The position numbers and the translations under genes are program-made. 64,000 bases of DNA. Origin: Candidatus Gastranaerophilales bacterium. GTDB lineage: Bacteria > Cyanobacteriota > Vampirovibrionia > Gastranaerophilales > Gastranaerophilaceae. Where the stretch lies: contig CALVFU010000002.1 of assembly GCA_944326905.1 (NCBI GenBank), positions 62,001 through 126,000 on the forward strand. The letters run 5' to 3'. This document shows positions 34,247 to 42,752 of this stretch, piece by piece. The stretch's first letter is position 1. Every line of letters starts with the position of its first letter. Under the pieces are notes generated by a model that did not search any database, had not been told where the DNA came from, and worked only from the letters and a program-made list of their open reading frames with translations.

Positions 34247-35824
34247 TTAGTCTTGTTTTTTGAAATTAACATTAAGGAAAAATGCAAGGGGCACAAGGCA
34301 AAAAGCTATAAGCGCAAAAGCTTCAAATACATCAACAAAAGACATAAGCCGTGCTTGCTGCAATAACTGTTTATAATAGTACCCGCCGGCTCTACCTATT
34401 GCATCAGCGCTGCTCATTACGTTCATTAGTTTGTGTGCGGTCGCATTAATATGGTTTTGATAAGTTAAACTAAAATCAGATAAATTTTTTACTAAGTAAG
34501 TTTGATGCAATTGTGACAGTCTTGCGACAAGCGTTGAAGACATAGAAATAACAAATGCGGTCATAACACATTTGCAAAGGCTGTGTAAACCTGCGCCGTT
34601 AGAAAGTTCAGAGCGTGGCAATGTTCCTAAACACAGTGCTGATATAGGAATAAAAACTAAAATAACACCAATACCCATAAGAATATTTGGAATTACAACA
34701 TAGCTGAACGAAATTTGCAGGTTTAGATTAGCATACATAAAGGTTGAAATTCCAAGAAATATGAAGCCTGCAGAAATAAGGATTCTGTTATCAATTTTTT
34801 CTACCATTTTACCTATTATAAAGAGCATCACAACGCAGGATAACACCCTAGGTGCAAGAGACATACCGCTTAGCATTGCTGTATACCCCATAAGACTTTG
34901 CAAGAATTGAGGGAGAAGGACAATTGTAACATAAATAATCATATTTACTGAGGCGCCTAAAATTGTTCCTATAAAGAAATTTTTATCTTTAAAAACTCTT
35001 AAATTAACAATTGCGTTTTTGCATTCAAGCTCCCATACAATAAAGAAAACAAATGAGAATAATGATATACTGCTGAGCCAGCAAATCCACGTACAGTCAA
35101 ACCAGCCGAACTGCTGACCTTTATCAAGTACAATCTGCATAGTAAGCAGCCAGAGAACAAGGGAAATAAGTCCTACAAAGTCAACTTTTTCTGGTATTTT
35201 TCGGTTTTCCAATTCGGCGACATTGCAATGGACTAGAATTACAGAAAAAATGCCTACAGGGATATTCACAAGATAAATCCACTGCCATGCGGAATTATCA
35301 ACAATAAATCCGCCAAAGGTTGGACCGAGAATAGAAAAAACCATAACTGAAAATCCAAATAAAGCCATTGCCTGCCCTCGTTTTTCAAACGGAAAAGCAG
35401 CAAGAAGAATGGCTTGTGATATCGGCATCATTGGTCCTCCGCCGATACCTTGGACTACTCGGCCGAGTACAAGCAAATTTAGGTTACTAGCAAATGCGCA
35501 TATTACAGAACCAATTGTAAAAATGGTAAGAAATACTTTTAAAAACATAACCCTGCCCATGAAATTTTCGAGCCAGCCTGTAAGGGGTATAAGAATAGCA
35601 TTTGCTATCATATAGCTTGTAATAACCCAGTTAGCTTCATCAAGCGTAGAGCCAAAGAAGCCGGCTATATGGGGCATTGCAACATTGGTAGCGGAAGTCG
35701 CAAGCATCGCAAAAGATGTTGGAAGTAAGATAGTAAAGGCAACAAGCCAAAGAGGAGCTTCTTGCTTACGATATTCCGGGGCGGACATTTGATTATGCGC
35801 TTGTGCTTCAGCAATTGTGCTCAT
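34247..35824 (-). CDS. EmrB/QacA-type MFS multidrug transporter (DHA2)
   Basis: A protein of 525 residues with 14 predicted membrane segments. Family motifs are DEANWVITSYMIANAILIPL, GRVVQGIGGGPMMP, ALFGFSVMVFSILGPTFGG and WQWIYLVNIPVG. DHA2 proteins export drugs with protons and pair with an EmrA-type adaptor, here encoded just upstream. The gene is the last of a marR-emrA-emrB operon on the minus strand. No TolC-like channel is in the window. Confidence 0.93.
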   Translation of the reverse strand: MSTIAEAQAHNQMSAPEYRKQEAPLWLVAFTILLPTSFAMLATSATNVAMPHIAGFFGSTLDEANWVITSYMIANAILIPLTGWLENFMGRVMFLKVFLTIFTIGSVICAFASNLNLLVLGRVVQGIGGGPMMPISQAILLAAFPFEKRGQAMALFGFSVMVFSILGPTFGGFIVDNSAWQWIYLVNIPVGIFSVILVHCNVAELENRKIPEKVDFVGLISLVLWLLTMQIVLDKGQQFGWFDCTWICWLSSISLFSFVFFIVWELECKNAIVNLRVFKDKNFFIGTILGASVNMIIYVTIVLLPQFLQSLMGYTAMLSGMSLAPRVLSCVVMLFIIGKMVEKIDNRILISAGFIFLGISTFMYANLNLQISFSYVVIPNILMGIGVILVFIPISALCLGTLPRSELSNGAGLHSLCKCVMTAFVISMSSTLVARLSQLHQTYLVKNLSDFSLTYQNHINATAHKLMNVMSSADAIGRAGGYYYKQLLQQARLMSFVDVFEAFALIAFCLVPLAFFLNVNFKKQD

Positions 35825-35825
35825 T

Positions 35826-36929
35826 TTAACGAACCTTCACTTCTGGAACTACAGACATGCCTGGTACTATATTATAGTTTGATATATCCTCGGTAAATAC
35901 TATTTTTACTGGTACGCGCTGTACTATTTTAACGTAGCTTCCGACTGCATTTTCAGGAGGAAATAAACTAGCCTTTGCCCCTGTTGAGCGTTGTATACTG
36001 TCAACTTTTCCTTTGAATTTTTTGCCAGGATAAGTATCTATTTTTATTTCAACGGGTTGACCTGGTTTCATATTTGTAAGCTGGGTTTCCTTGAAATTTG
36101 CAACTATCCACATTTTTTCAGGAACAATTGCAAACATTGACTGCCCGATCTGGACATAGTTTCCTTGTTCAACTGTTCTGTGTGTTATCAATCCGTCCTG
36201 TGGAGCAAAAATTTTAGTATAAGAAAGATTAAGCTTTGCTTGTTCAGTTTCTGCTTCAAGCTTTTGAATATCTGCTAATGTTGCTTCTCGTTTTGCTTGC
36301 GAAGATTGCAGCATTGATTTTGCGGCTTTTTCCTGTTCCATGGCTGATTTTTGCTCTGCTTGTGCGACTGTTAAGGTTGTTTTACTCTTGTCGTAATCTT
36401 GTTTTGAAGCAATTCCTGCTTTGTACATATTTGAATATCTGTCAAAATCTTTTTGGGCAAAATCCAGCTTTGACTCAGCAGATGTAATATCTTGTGTAGT
36501 TTGCTTTAATTGTGCTTCTGAATGTGTAATTTGCTCTTCTGCTATGTTTAGACTTGCCTTTGCCTGTGCAAGCTCTGCTTCTTTTTGCTTAAGAGCTGTT
36601 TCGTAGTCCTTAGAGTCAATGACCAGAAGTAATTGGTTCTTTTTTACTGGCTGGTTATCGTCAACAAGCAATTTTTCTACAGGACCATAGACTCTTGGTG
36701 CAATTGAGACAATATGACCTTCAACAAATGCATCATCAGTACCTTGATAGAAAAATGAGTGAATTGTGAAGTATATTCCTGATATTAAAAAAATTACCGC
36801 GGTAATTGCTGGTACAATAACTCGTTTCTTCTTATAGCTTGGGCGGGTATCTTCTTTTGGTGCAGTATTACTTTGAGATGGTGTATTTATATCTTTTGTG
36901 CTGTTATCATTATTATTTGGGGTACTCAT
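35826..36929 (-). CDS. EmrA/HlyD-type membrane fusion protein
   Basis: A protein of 367 residues with a low-complexity N-terminal tail (Asn/Thr/Ser/Pro), one membrane segment at about 34-55, a biotinyl/lipoyl-like half (YGPVEKLLVDDNQPVKKNQLL), a long coiled-coil hairpin (about 105-225) and the second half (SYTKIFAPQDGLITHRTVEQGNYVQIG). It should bridge the EmrB-like pump to an outer membrane channel, which implies a diderm envelope. It lies 1 bp before the transporter gene. Confidence 0.93.
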   Translation of the reverse strand: MSTPNNNDNSTKDINTPSQSNTAPKEDTRPSYKKKRVIVPAITAVIFLISGIYFTIHSFFYQGTDDAFVEGHIVSIAPRVYGPVEKLLVDDNQPVKKNQLLLVIDSKDYETALKQKEAELAQAKASLNIAEEQITHSEAQLKQTTQDITSAESKLDFAQKDFDRYSNMYKAGIASKQDYDKSKTTLTVAQAEQKSAMEQEKAAKSMLQSSQAKREATLADIQKLEAETEQAKLNLSYTKIFAPQDGLITHRTVEQGNYVQIGQSMFAIVPEKMWIVANFKETQLTNMKPGQPVEIKIDTYPGKKFKGKVDSIQRSTGAKASLFPPENAVGSYVKIVQRVPVKIVFTEDISNYNIVPGMSVVPEVKVR

Positions 36930-36947
36930 TATAGTGTTTCCTCCTAT

Positions 36948-37403
36948 TTATATTTGTATTTTTGCTATCGGCTCTAAATTATCAATCATTTGTAATAATA
37001 CTTTCAGGCATGTTTCCATATCTTCTGTTTTTATATTCTTAACTGCATTGTCACGAAGAGCAATCATGTATTTTTTTATTTCGTTGTGAACATTTAGCCC
37101 TTCTTCTGTAATAATTACTTTGTAAACTTTTCTTTTGTTTACATCTGAAACTCTTTTTACGAGCCCTTTTTTTTCAAGAATATTAATTAATCGTGTAATA
37201 TTTGGACGATCTTTATAGGCAATTTCGCAAATTTGCCTTTGGTAAAGTTCTTTATTCTCTGATAGTATTGAAAGAATAAAATGCTGCTCAGGGGTTATTG
37301 GAAATGAGTGTTGACCAAACATCTGTAACTGTGCTATTTTGGACAACAGTGCTGTTACGCCCAGCGAAAATAAAACTTTATTTTTCAAAAAGCTTTGCGG
37401 CAT
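36948..37403 (-). CDS. MarR-family transcriptional regulator
   Basis: A winged-helix regulator of 151 residues. The DNA-binding part runs ILSENKELYQRQICEIAYKDRPNITRLINILEKKGLVKR, here given only to mark residues about 44-82 by its RPNITRLINILEKKGLV core; the wing is VSDVNKRKVYKVIITEEG. It is the first gene of the efflux operon and probably represses it, with release by an exported compound. A 16-bp palindrome lies 51 bp upstream of its ATG. Confidence 0.92.
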   Translation of the reverse strand: MPQSFLKNKVLFSLGVTALLSKIAQLQMFGQHSFPITPEQHFILSILSENKELYQRQICEIAYKDRPNITRLINILEKKGLVKRVSDVNKRKVYKVIITEEGLNVHNEIKKYMIALRDNAVKNIKTEDMETCLKVLLQMIDNLEPIAKIQI

Positions 37404-37453
37404 TTTATTCTAGCATCCTTTTTTTATTGAAGTAAATATAAAAAACTATTTTC

Positions 37454-37469
37454 TGTTATTATGATAACA
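37454..37469. promoter_or_regulatory. Palindrome, candidate MarR operator
   Basis: TGTTAT-TATG-ATAACA is a 16-bp palindrome with perfect 6-bp arms in the divergent spacer between the marR-like gene and the 37630 gene. Position and size suit a MarR dimer site. Confidence 0.5.
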
Positions 37470-37629
37470 CAAGGATAAAAAAATAAACAATAAAAATAAA
37501 ATATTTACAAATTTTAAAATATCTCTTAACTTTTTTGTTAATTTTTGTAAAGATTATGACAAAAAATATATTTATAGGATTTTATAGTATTGTAATATTA
37601 TATTGTCAAATGAAAATAAAGGAATAATA

Positions 37630-38007
37630 ATGAAACTAATTAGAATACACTCTAATAATCTTAAACCAGCATTTGGCGCAAAAATTAATGGCGATGTTGC
37701 TCTTAAAATTTGCAAGGAGATGTATGGTAATAAATTGAACAAATATGAAACAGCTTACGTTAATCGATATCAAGCATTAAGAAAAGCTGGCAGTGAGAGT
37801 TCTGAAATATATATTTCGCGTGGCGCCGGGGATAGATGTGCGTTCAATTTGAGAAATAAAGAACTGACCGAAGAGTATGAAATTCCTCTTGAAGAAACTA
37901 AGGTTGGACATCTTCTTGAGGCTTGGTTTAAAATTAAGCCGGAAGATATAGAAAAAGCGGAAGTTCGTTTGAGAGAATTAATTAACCGCAGGAAGCGTTT
38001 TGAATAA
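37630..38007 (+). CDS. Hypothetical protein with N-terminal PAFGA motif
   Basis: A protein of 125 residues. I use the ATG at 37630, because AAAGGA lies about 6 nt upstream; a TTG nine codons earlier lacks support. The N-terminus MKLIRIHSNNLKPAFGAKING resembles that of the 512-residue protein at 50785 (IQAENRRPAFKG), although the rest is unrelated. The remainder is basic and helical. A strong terminator follows. Family unrecognised. Confidence 0.7.
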   Translation: MKLIRIHSNNLKPAFGAKINGDVALKICKEMYGNKLNKYETAYVNRYQALRKAGSESSEIYISRGAGDRCAFNLRNKELTEEYEIPLEETKVGHLLEAWFKIKPEDIEKAEVRLRELINRRKRFE

Positions 38008-38016
38008 ATGCTTAAC

Positions 38017-38057
38017 AAAAGAGGGAGCCGCTGCAATTGCAGCGACTCCCTCTTTTT
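38017..38057. terminator. Bidirectional terminator
   Basis: AAAGAGGGAG-c-CGCTGCAA pairs with TTGCAGCG-a-CTCCCTCTTT. There is a T-run on the plus side and an A-run on the other, so it can end both the 37630 gene and the hydrogenase operon that converges on it. Confidence 0.9.
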
Positions 38058-38064
38058 GTGTCAA

Positions 38065-39825
38065 TTATCTTTTTAAATCTTTATAAGAATGTTCAAAAAG
38101 ATTTTTGTAATGAGTGTGCAGCATATCATGCGAAATGTGAGATCCTGGTTTTTCCAAAAATTCATTATAAAGTTTTTGTATATCAGGGTTTTCGTGTGAT
38201 TTTCTATACGGGAGTTCCGTATCTTCTTTGTATAGTCCGTCGGCACGTTCTTCTTTAATTTTCGAGTTATCACAGCTTCTTGGCTGACCACCGCCGTTAA
38301 TGCATCCTCCAGGACATGCCATAACTTCAAGCATTTGGAAATCAGCTTTTCCGTCAAGGATTTCTCTTAGAGATTTTTCAGCCTCTTTAAGCGTTGATAC
38401 AACTCGGACTTTTACAGCGGTTCCTTTTATGTCGATAGTTGCATCTTTAGTTCTTGAATTTTTATCAACGCCTCTTAATGGGTAGAAATCCATATTTTCA
38501 AGCTTATCACCTGTTACAAATTCATAAGCTGTTCTAACTGCTGCTTCTGCGACGCCGCCTGATGCTCCAAAAATAGTTCCGGCCCCGGTATATTGACCAA
38601 ACGGCGAGTCATTGTTCTCAGGTTCAATTTCCGCAAGATTAAGTCCGGCACTTTTAATCATTCTTGCTATTTCCTGAGTTGTTAGAACATAATCAGTTTC
38701 CTGCCGTCCGTCTCTTGTTAGCTGTGAACGTTTAATTTCAGCTTTCTTTGCAGTGCACGGCATTATTGATATTACATAAAGGTTTTCGTTTGTAAACCCG
38801 TTAAAGTATTTTGGAACGAGCTCTTTTAAAAGAGGTGACATCATACCTTCAGGGGATTTGCAGGAGGAGAGGTGATGTAATAATTCAGGGTGTTGAGTTT
38901 CTAAATACCTAACCCATGCCGGACAGCAAGAGGTAAATAATGGAAGATTTTGTCCGCTCTTTAACCTTTCTATAAACTCTGTAGCTTCCTCCATAATTGT
39001 TAAGTCAGCTGCAAAGTTTGTATCAAAGATTAGATCAAATCCTATTTTTCTAAGAGCTGCATTTAACTTTCCGATTACATTATCACCGGGCTTTAAGTTA
39101 AATTCTTCGCCTAAAGCAACTCTAACAGACGGTGCAATTTGTACTGCTGTTTTCTTTTCCTTATCTGTAACAAGGCTCCAGACGGTTTCCACATCTGATT
39201 TTATTGTTAAAGCTCCTGTTGGACATACTGCCTGACATTGTCCGCAATAAACACAGTCTACTTCTGATAAATGTTTGCCTGCAATTGGTTGAACTACTGT
39301 TTTAGAGCCGCGGTTAGCAAAACCTAAAACGCTGTGTCCCTGAAACTCGCTGCAAGCTCTTACACAAGCGCCGCAAAGTATACATTTGTTCGGGTCGCGT
39401 ACAATTGACGGGTTATCACGGTCTATTGGCAGAAATTCATTATCCTTCTTTTGCGCAAACCGAATATTTTTAATCCCGTATTCTTCTGCATATTGCTGTA
39501 GTTCACATTTTCCTGATTTATCACAGGTTGTACATTCTCTGTCGTGTTTTGCAAGCAGAAGTTCAAGAACTATTTTTCTTATTCTTCGTGTACGTTCAGT
39601 GTTAGTAAAAATCCTTAAACCCGGCTCAGGCGGCATTGTACAAGAGGATTGGATTCCTCTTCCTTCAATTTCAACAACGCACATTCTGCAGGCTCCAAAC
39701 TGTGTTAAGTCTGGTCGGTAACAAAATGTAGGAACATTAAATCCGTTCTTTCGTATGACCTCTAATAAATTGGGTTCATCAGTATATTCACATTCTTTTC
39801 CGTTTATAAATAAGGTATTTGCCAT
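38065..39825 (-). CDS. hydA: [FeFe] hydrogenase catalytic subunit of the trimeric NAD-linked type
   Basis: A protein of 586 residues. From the N-terminus: a [2Fe-2S] domain (FCYRPDLTQFGACRMC), a His/Cys cluster (HDRECTTCDKSGKC), two [4Fe-4S] sites (CILCGACVRAC, CVYCGQCQAVC) and the H-cluster motifs TSCCPAW, PCTAKKAE and MACPGGCINGGG, then the small-subunit region. With the NuoF- and NuoE-like genes upstream it forms the HydABC enzyme that bifurcates electrons between ferredoxin, NAD and H2. All H-cluster ligands and the proton-path Cys are present. Maturases HydEFG are not in the window. Confidence 0.96.
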   Translation of the reverse strand: MANTLFINGKECEYTDEPNLLEVIRKNGFNVPTFCYRPDLTQFGACRMCVVEIEGRGIQSSCTMPPEPGLRIFTNTERTRRIRKIVLELLLAKHDRECTTCDKSGKCELQQYAEEYGIKNIRFAQKKDNEFLPIDRDNPSIVRDPNKCILCGACVRACSEFQGHSVLGFANRGSKTVVQPIAGKHLSEVDCVYCGQCQAVCPTGALTIKSDVETVWSLVTDKEKKTAVQIAPSVRVALGEEFNLKPGDNVIGKLNAALRKIGFDLIFDTNFAADLTIMEEATEFIERLKSGQNLPLFTSCCPAWVRYLETQHPELLHHLSSCKSPEGMMSPLLKELVPKYFNGFTNENLYVISIMPCTAKKAEIKRSQLTRDGRQETDYVLTTQEIARMIKSAGLNLAEIEPENNDSPFGQYTGAGTIFGASGGVAEAAVRTAYEFVTGDKLENMDFYPLRGVDKNSRTKDATIDIKGTAVKVRVVSTLKEAEKSLREILDGKADFQMLEVMACPGGCINGGGQPRSCDNSKIKEERADGLYKEDTELPYRKSHENPDIQKLYNEFLEKPGSHISHDMLHTHYKNLFEHSYKDLKR

Positions 39826-39842
39826 AATTTATTAATCCTTTC

Positions 39843-41705
39843 TTAAGCCTGTTTAATTGCTTTAAACGGGCACGCTGCAACACAAGCCCCGCACTTGATA
39901 CATTTAGATTGGTCTATTTTGTGCGGATTCTTAACTGTACCGCTGATTGCGCCGACAGGGCAGGTACGTGCGCATTTTGTACAGCCTTTACATAGGGATT
40001 CGTCAATTTTTATAACTTTAAGTGCTGTACAAACTCCTGCGGGACAGCGCTTTTCTTTTATGTGCGCAACATACTCATCCCTGAAATATTTAAGAGTTGA
40101 TAAAACAGGATTTGGAGCCGTTTTACCAAGCCCGCAGAGTGAACCTTCTTTTACGGCGTAAGCCAGTTCTTCTAATGTATCAAGGTCTTTCATTTCTCCC
40201 TGACCGCGGACTATTTTTTCAAGAATTTTAAGCATATTCTTGGTTCCTTCACGGCAAGGAACACATTTCCCGCAGCTTTCGCTCTGTGTAAAATGCATAA
40301 AGAATCGGGCAACTTCTACAATACAGGTATCTTCATTCATTACAACAAGACCGCCTGAGCCGACCATCGCTCCGGCTTTGATAAGGCTGTCATAGTCCAT
40401 TGGCAGGTCTAAATGTTCTTCTGTTAAGCATCCTCCTGATGGACCTCCGATTTGCGCTGCTTTGAATTTTTTACCGTTTCTAATTCCTCCGCCGATATCA
40501 AATATAATTTCGCGGAGAGTTGTTCCCATCGGGACTTCAATTAAACCGGTATTGTTTACTTCACCTGTCAGAGCAAAGGTTTTTGTACCTTTAGAGGTTT
40601 CTGTACCAAAGGAACTAAACCAGTCAGCGCCTTTTCTTATTATATCGGGGACGTTAGCTAATGTTTCAACGTTATTAATCAAAGTCGGACGTCCAAATAA
40701 ACCTTTATTTGCCGGGAACGGCGGTTTTGGTCTTGGCATCCCGCGCTCGCCTTCAATGGATGCCATAAGTGCGGTTTCTTCCCCGCATACAAAGGCTCCG
40801 GCGCCTTCTTTTATATGGATTTCAAAATTAAAATCCGTACCCATAATATTTTTGCCTAAGAATCCGCGTTCTTCTGCCTGTTTTATTGCGATTCTTAATC
40901 TTTTAATTGCAAGAGGATATTCTGCTCTAACGTAAATATACGCTTCATCAGAGCCTATAGCAAAGCCTGCTATAGCCATACCCTCTAATAATTTGTGCGG
41001 GTCGCCTTCCATAACACTTCTATCCATAAACGCACCGGGGTCTCCCTCGTCTCCGTTACATACAACATATGATTTACCGCCTCTGTTAGCGGCTGTAAAC
41101 CTCCACTTTCTTCCTGTCGGAAATCCACCGCCGCCTCTGCCGCGTAATCCGGATTTTTCAATTTCCTGAATAACTGCTTCTGGATTGTTTTCCTGCAATA
41201 CTTTAGCAAGGGCTTCATAAGCGTGTTTTGCAATAGCTTCATCAATGCATTCGGCGTTTATTTCTCCGCAGTTTTTCAGTGTAGTTCTTGACTGTCTTGC
41301 ATAAAATTCAATGTCTTCATTTCTGTAAACTTTTTCGCCGGTTTTTGGAGATGTGTATAAAAGTCTTTCAACCGGTTTACCCTGTCTTATGTGGCTGTCA
41401 ACAATTTCTTCAACATCTTCCGGCTTAACTTTTACATAGGTAATATTTAAATCCGGGATAATAACAAGCACGCCCTGCTCACAGAAACCGTGGCAGCCTG
41501 TCGGTACAATTGTAACTTTATCGTGCTGAGTGAGTATTGAAACATCAGCTCCTAATTCTTTAAATTTAGCAATTACATCGTTTGAGCCGTTTGCAATACA
41601 CCCTGTTCCGTTACAAACAAGAACGCGCAGACCTTGAGCTTTTATACTTTCTTCTGCACGTTTTTGTTCTTCCTGAATATTAATATTTATTGTATTTGTT
41701 CCCAT
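39843..41705 (-). CDS. hydB: NuoF-like flavin subunit of the [FeFe] hydrogenase
   Basis: A protein of 620 residues. An N-terminal thioredoxin-like [2Fe-2S] domain (CNGTGCIANGS, GCHGFCEQG) is followed by the NADH/FMN domain (GRGGGGFPTGRKW, GDEGDPGAFMDR), a [4Fe-4S] site (ESCGKCVPCREG) and two C-terminal ferredoxin-type clusters (CKGCTKCARTC, CIKCGACVAAC). This is the NAD-binding, electron-bifurcating subunit of HydABC. It lies between hydC and hydA on the minus strand. Confidence 0.96.
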   Translation of the reverse strand: MGTNTININIQEEQKRAEESIKAQGLRVLVCNGTGCIANGSNDVIAKFKELGADVSILTQHDKVTIVPTGCHGFCEQGVLVIIPDLNITYVKVKPEDVEEIVDSHIRQGKPVERLLYTSPKTGEKVYRNEDIEFYARQSRTTLKNCGEINAECIDEAIAKHAYEALAKVLQENNPEAVIQEIEKSGLRGRGGGGFPTGRKWRFTAANRGGKSYVVCNGDEGDPGAFMDRSVMEGDPHKLLEGMAIAGFAIGSDEAYIYVRAEYPLAIKRLRIAIKQAEERGFLGKNIMGTDFNFEIHIKEGAGAFVCGEETALMASIEGERGMPRPKPPFPANKGLFGRPTLINNVETLANVPDIIRKGADWFSSFGTETSKGTKTFALTGEVNNTGLIEVPMGTTLREIIFDIGGGIRNGKKFKAAQIGGPSGGCLTEEHLDLPMDYDSLIKAGAMVGSGGLVVMNEDTCIVEVARFFMHFTQSESCGKCVPCREGTKNMLKILEKIVRGQGEMKDLDTLEELAYAVKEGSLCGLGKTAPNPVLSTLKYFRDEYVAHIKEKRCPAGVCTALKVIKIDESLCKGCTKCARTCPVGAISGTVKNPHKIDQSKCIKCGACVAACPFKAIKQA

Positions 41706-41754
41706 ATTTTAATCCTTATAACTAGTGTGAAATAAAATAAAATAAAATAATTAA

Positions 41755-42255
41755 CTATGCGCTGTGTTCTTCATCAAGAATTGTATCAATGATAATTTTC
41801 ATAGCATCTGTTGTCATTTGCGGATAAACTTTATCATTAATAACTACAACCGGCGCAAGTCCGCAGGCGCCTAAACAGCTTACTGTTTCTAAGGTAAACA
41901 GTCCGTCTTTAGAGGTAAACGTTCCATCCTCAAGACCAAAACGCTGTTTTAGTGATGTATAAACAGGCATAGAGCCTCTAACGTGGCAGGCTGTTCCGTC
42001 ACAGCACTTGATAATGTATTTTCCTTTCGGCTCCAGCGAAAACTGGGCATAGAAGGTTGCTACCCCGTAGACTGTAGCAGGTGATAAACCTTCAATTTTA
42101 GTACCAATGTACGTTAAAATATCTTCGGGCAGGTAGCGGAATTCTTCCTGAACCTTTTGCAATATAGCAATAAGGTTAGATTTTTTAGCCTCATAACTGT
42201 CAATGATGCTGTCTACCTTAACCCAATCCGAATGATCTCTAGTTAGTGCGGGCAT
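41755..42255 (-). CDS. hydC: NuoE-like [2Fe-2S] subunit of the [FeFe] hydrogenase
   Basis: A protein of 166 residues with a helical N-terminus and a thioredoxin-like [2Fe-2S] domain whose four Cys are in CDGTACHVRGS and SCLGACGLAP. The ATG at 42255 has AAAGGAG 5 nt upstream, so I exclude eight upstream codons. It heads the hydCBA operon and diverges from the ferredoxin/HydS/phosphatase genes, so both sets may respond to the same signal. Confidence 0.95.
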   Translation of the reverse strand: MPALTRDHSDWVKVDSIIDSYEAKKSNLIAILQKVQEEFRYLPEDILTYIGTKIEGLSPATVYGVATFYAQFSLEPKGKYIIKCCDGTACHVRGSMPVYTSLKQRFGLEDGTFTSKDGLFTLETVSCLGACGLAPVVVINDKVYPQMTTDAMKIIIDTILDEEHSA

Positions 42256-42378
42256 ATTTTCTCCTTTATAAAATAACACCGAATTTAATTAGATTATGTC
42301 ATAAGACTTTGTTAAAATCAATTAAAATTTGTGTGCAGGATTGGATTTCATACATTTATACTAAAATTTTTATCTTTG

Positions 42379-42407
42379 TTGCTTTTCGTTTTGGGATAGC
42401 TTATACT
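42379..42407 (+). promoter_or_regulatory. Promoter of the ferredoxin-HydS-phosphatase genes
   Basis: TTGCTT (42379-42384), 17 bp, TATACT (42402-42407). The start would be near 42414, about 20 nt before the ATG of the next gene. Confidence 0.5.
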
Positions 42408-42433
42408 GTTTATGAAATATGGTGTTGGATTAG

Positions 42434-42700
42434 ATGAGTAAAGAAATTAATATAGTAGTTTGTCTTGGAAGTGCGTGTTATGCAAGAGGCAACGAGGATC
42501 ATTTAAATTATATAGAGGATTACATAAGGTTAAACAATCTTGATGCTAAGGTTGAAATATCAGGTTCAAGATGTGAAGGCAAATGTGCTGACGGACCTAA
42601 TATTATAATTAACGGCACTGTTTATAATAATATGACTGCTGTTAAACTTAAAGAAATAATGGACAAAATAAAAGACGAACAGACTGTTACAAACTCGTAG
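42434..42700 (+). CDS. Thioredoxin-like [2Fe-2S] ferredoxin
   Basis: A protein of 88 residues with the four-Cys pattern CLGSACYARG ... SRCEGKCADGPN of NuoE/HydC-like thioredoxin-fold ferredoxins. Small proteins of this kind accompany sensory [FeFe] hydrogenases and may pass electrons to or from them. The next gene starts about 50 bp downstream on the same strand. Confidence 0.88.
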   Translation: MSKEINIVVCLGSACYARGNEDHLNYIEDYIRLNNLDAKVEISGSRCEGKCADGPNIIINGTVYNNMTAVKLKEIMDKIKDEQTVTNS

Positions 42701-42752
42701 TATGTTTTCGGTCTTTAGTATGGGGTAAACAGGGTAAAAGGGGTTAAATTGT

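Noticed and set aside
40462-40935. Plus-strand open frame of 157 codons inside hydB
   Set aside because: Antisense to a well-supported NuoF-like gene; low-complexity product typical of shadow frames.
42246-42437. Plus-strand open frame in the hydC/ferredoxin spacer
   Set aside because: It overlaps the divergent promoter region, has no ribosome site, and ends inside the ferredoxin start.
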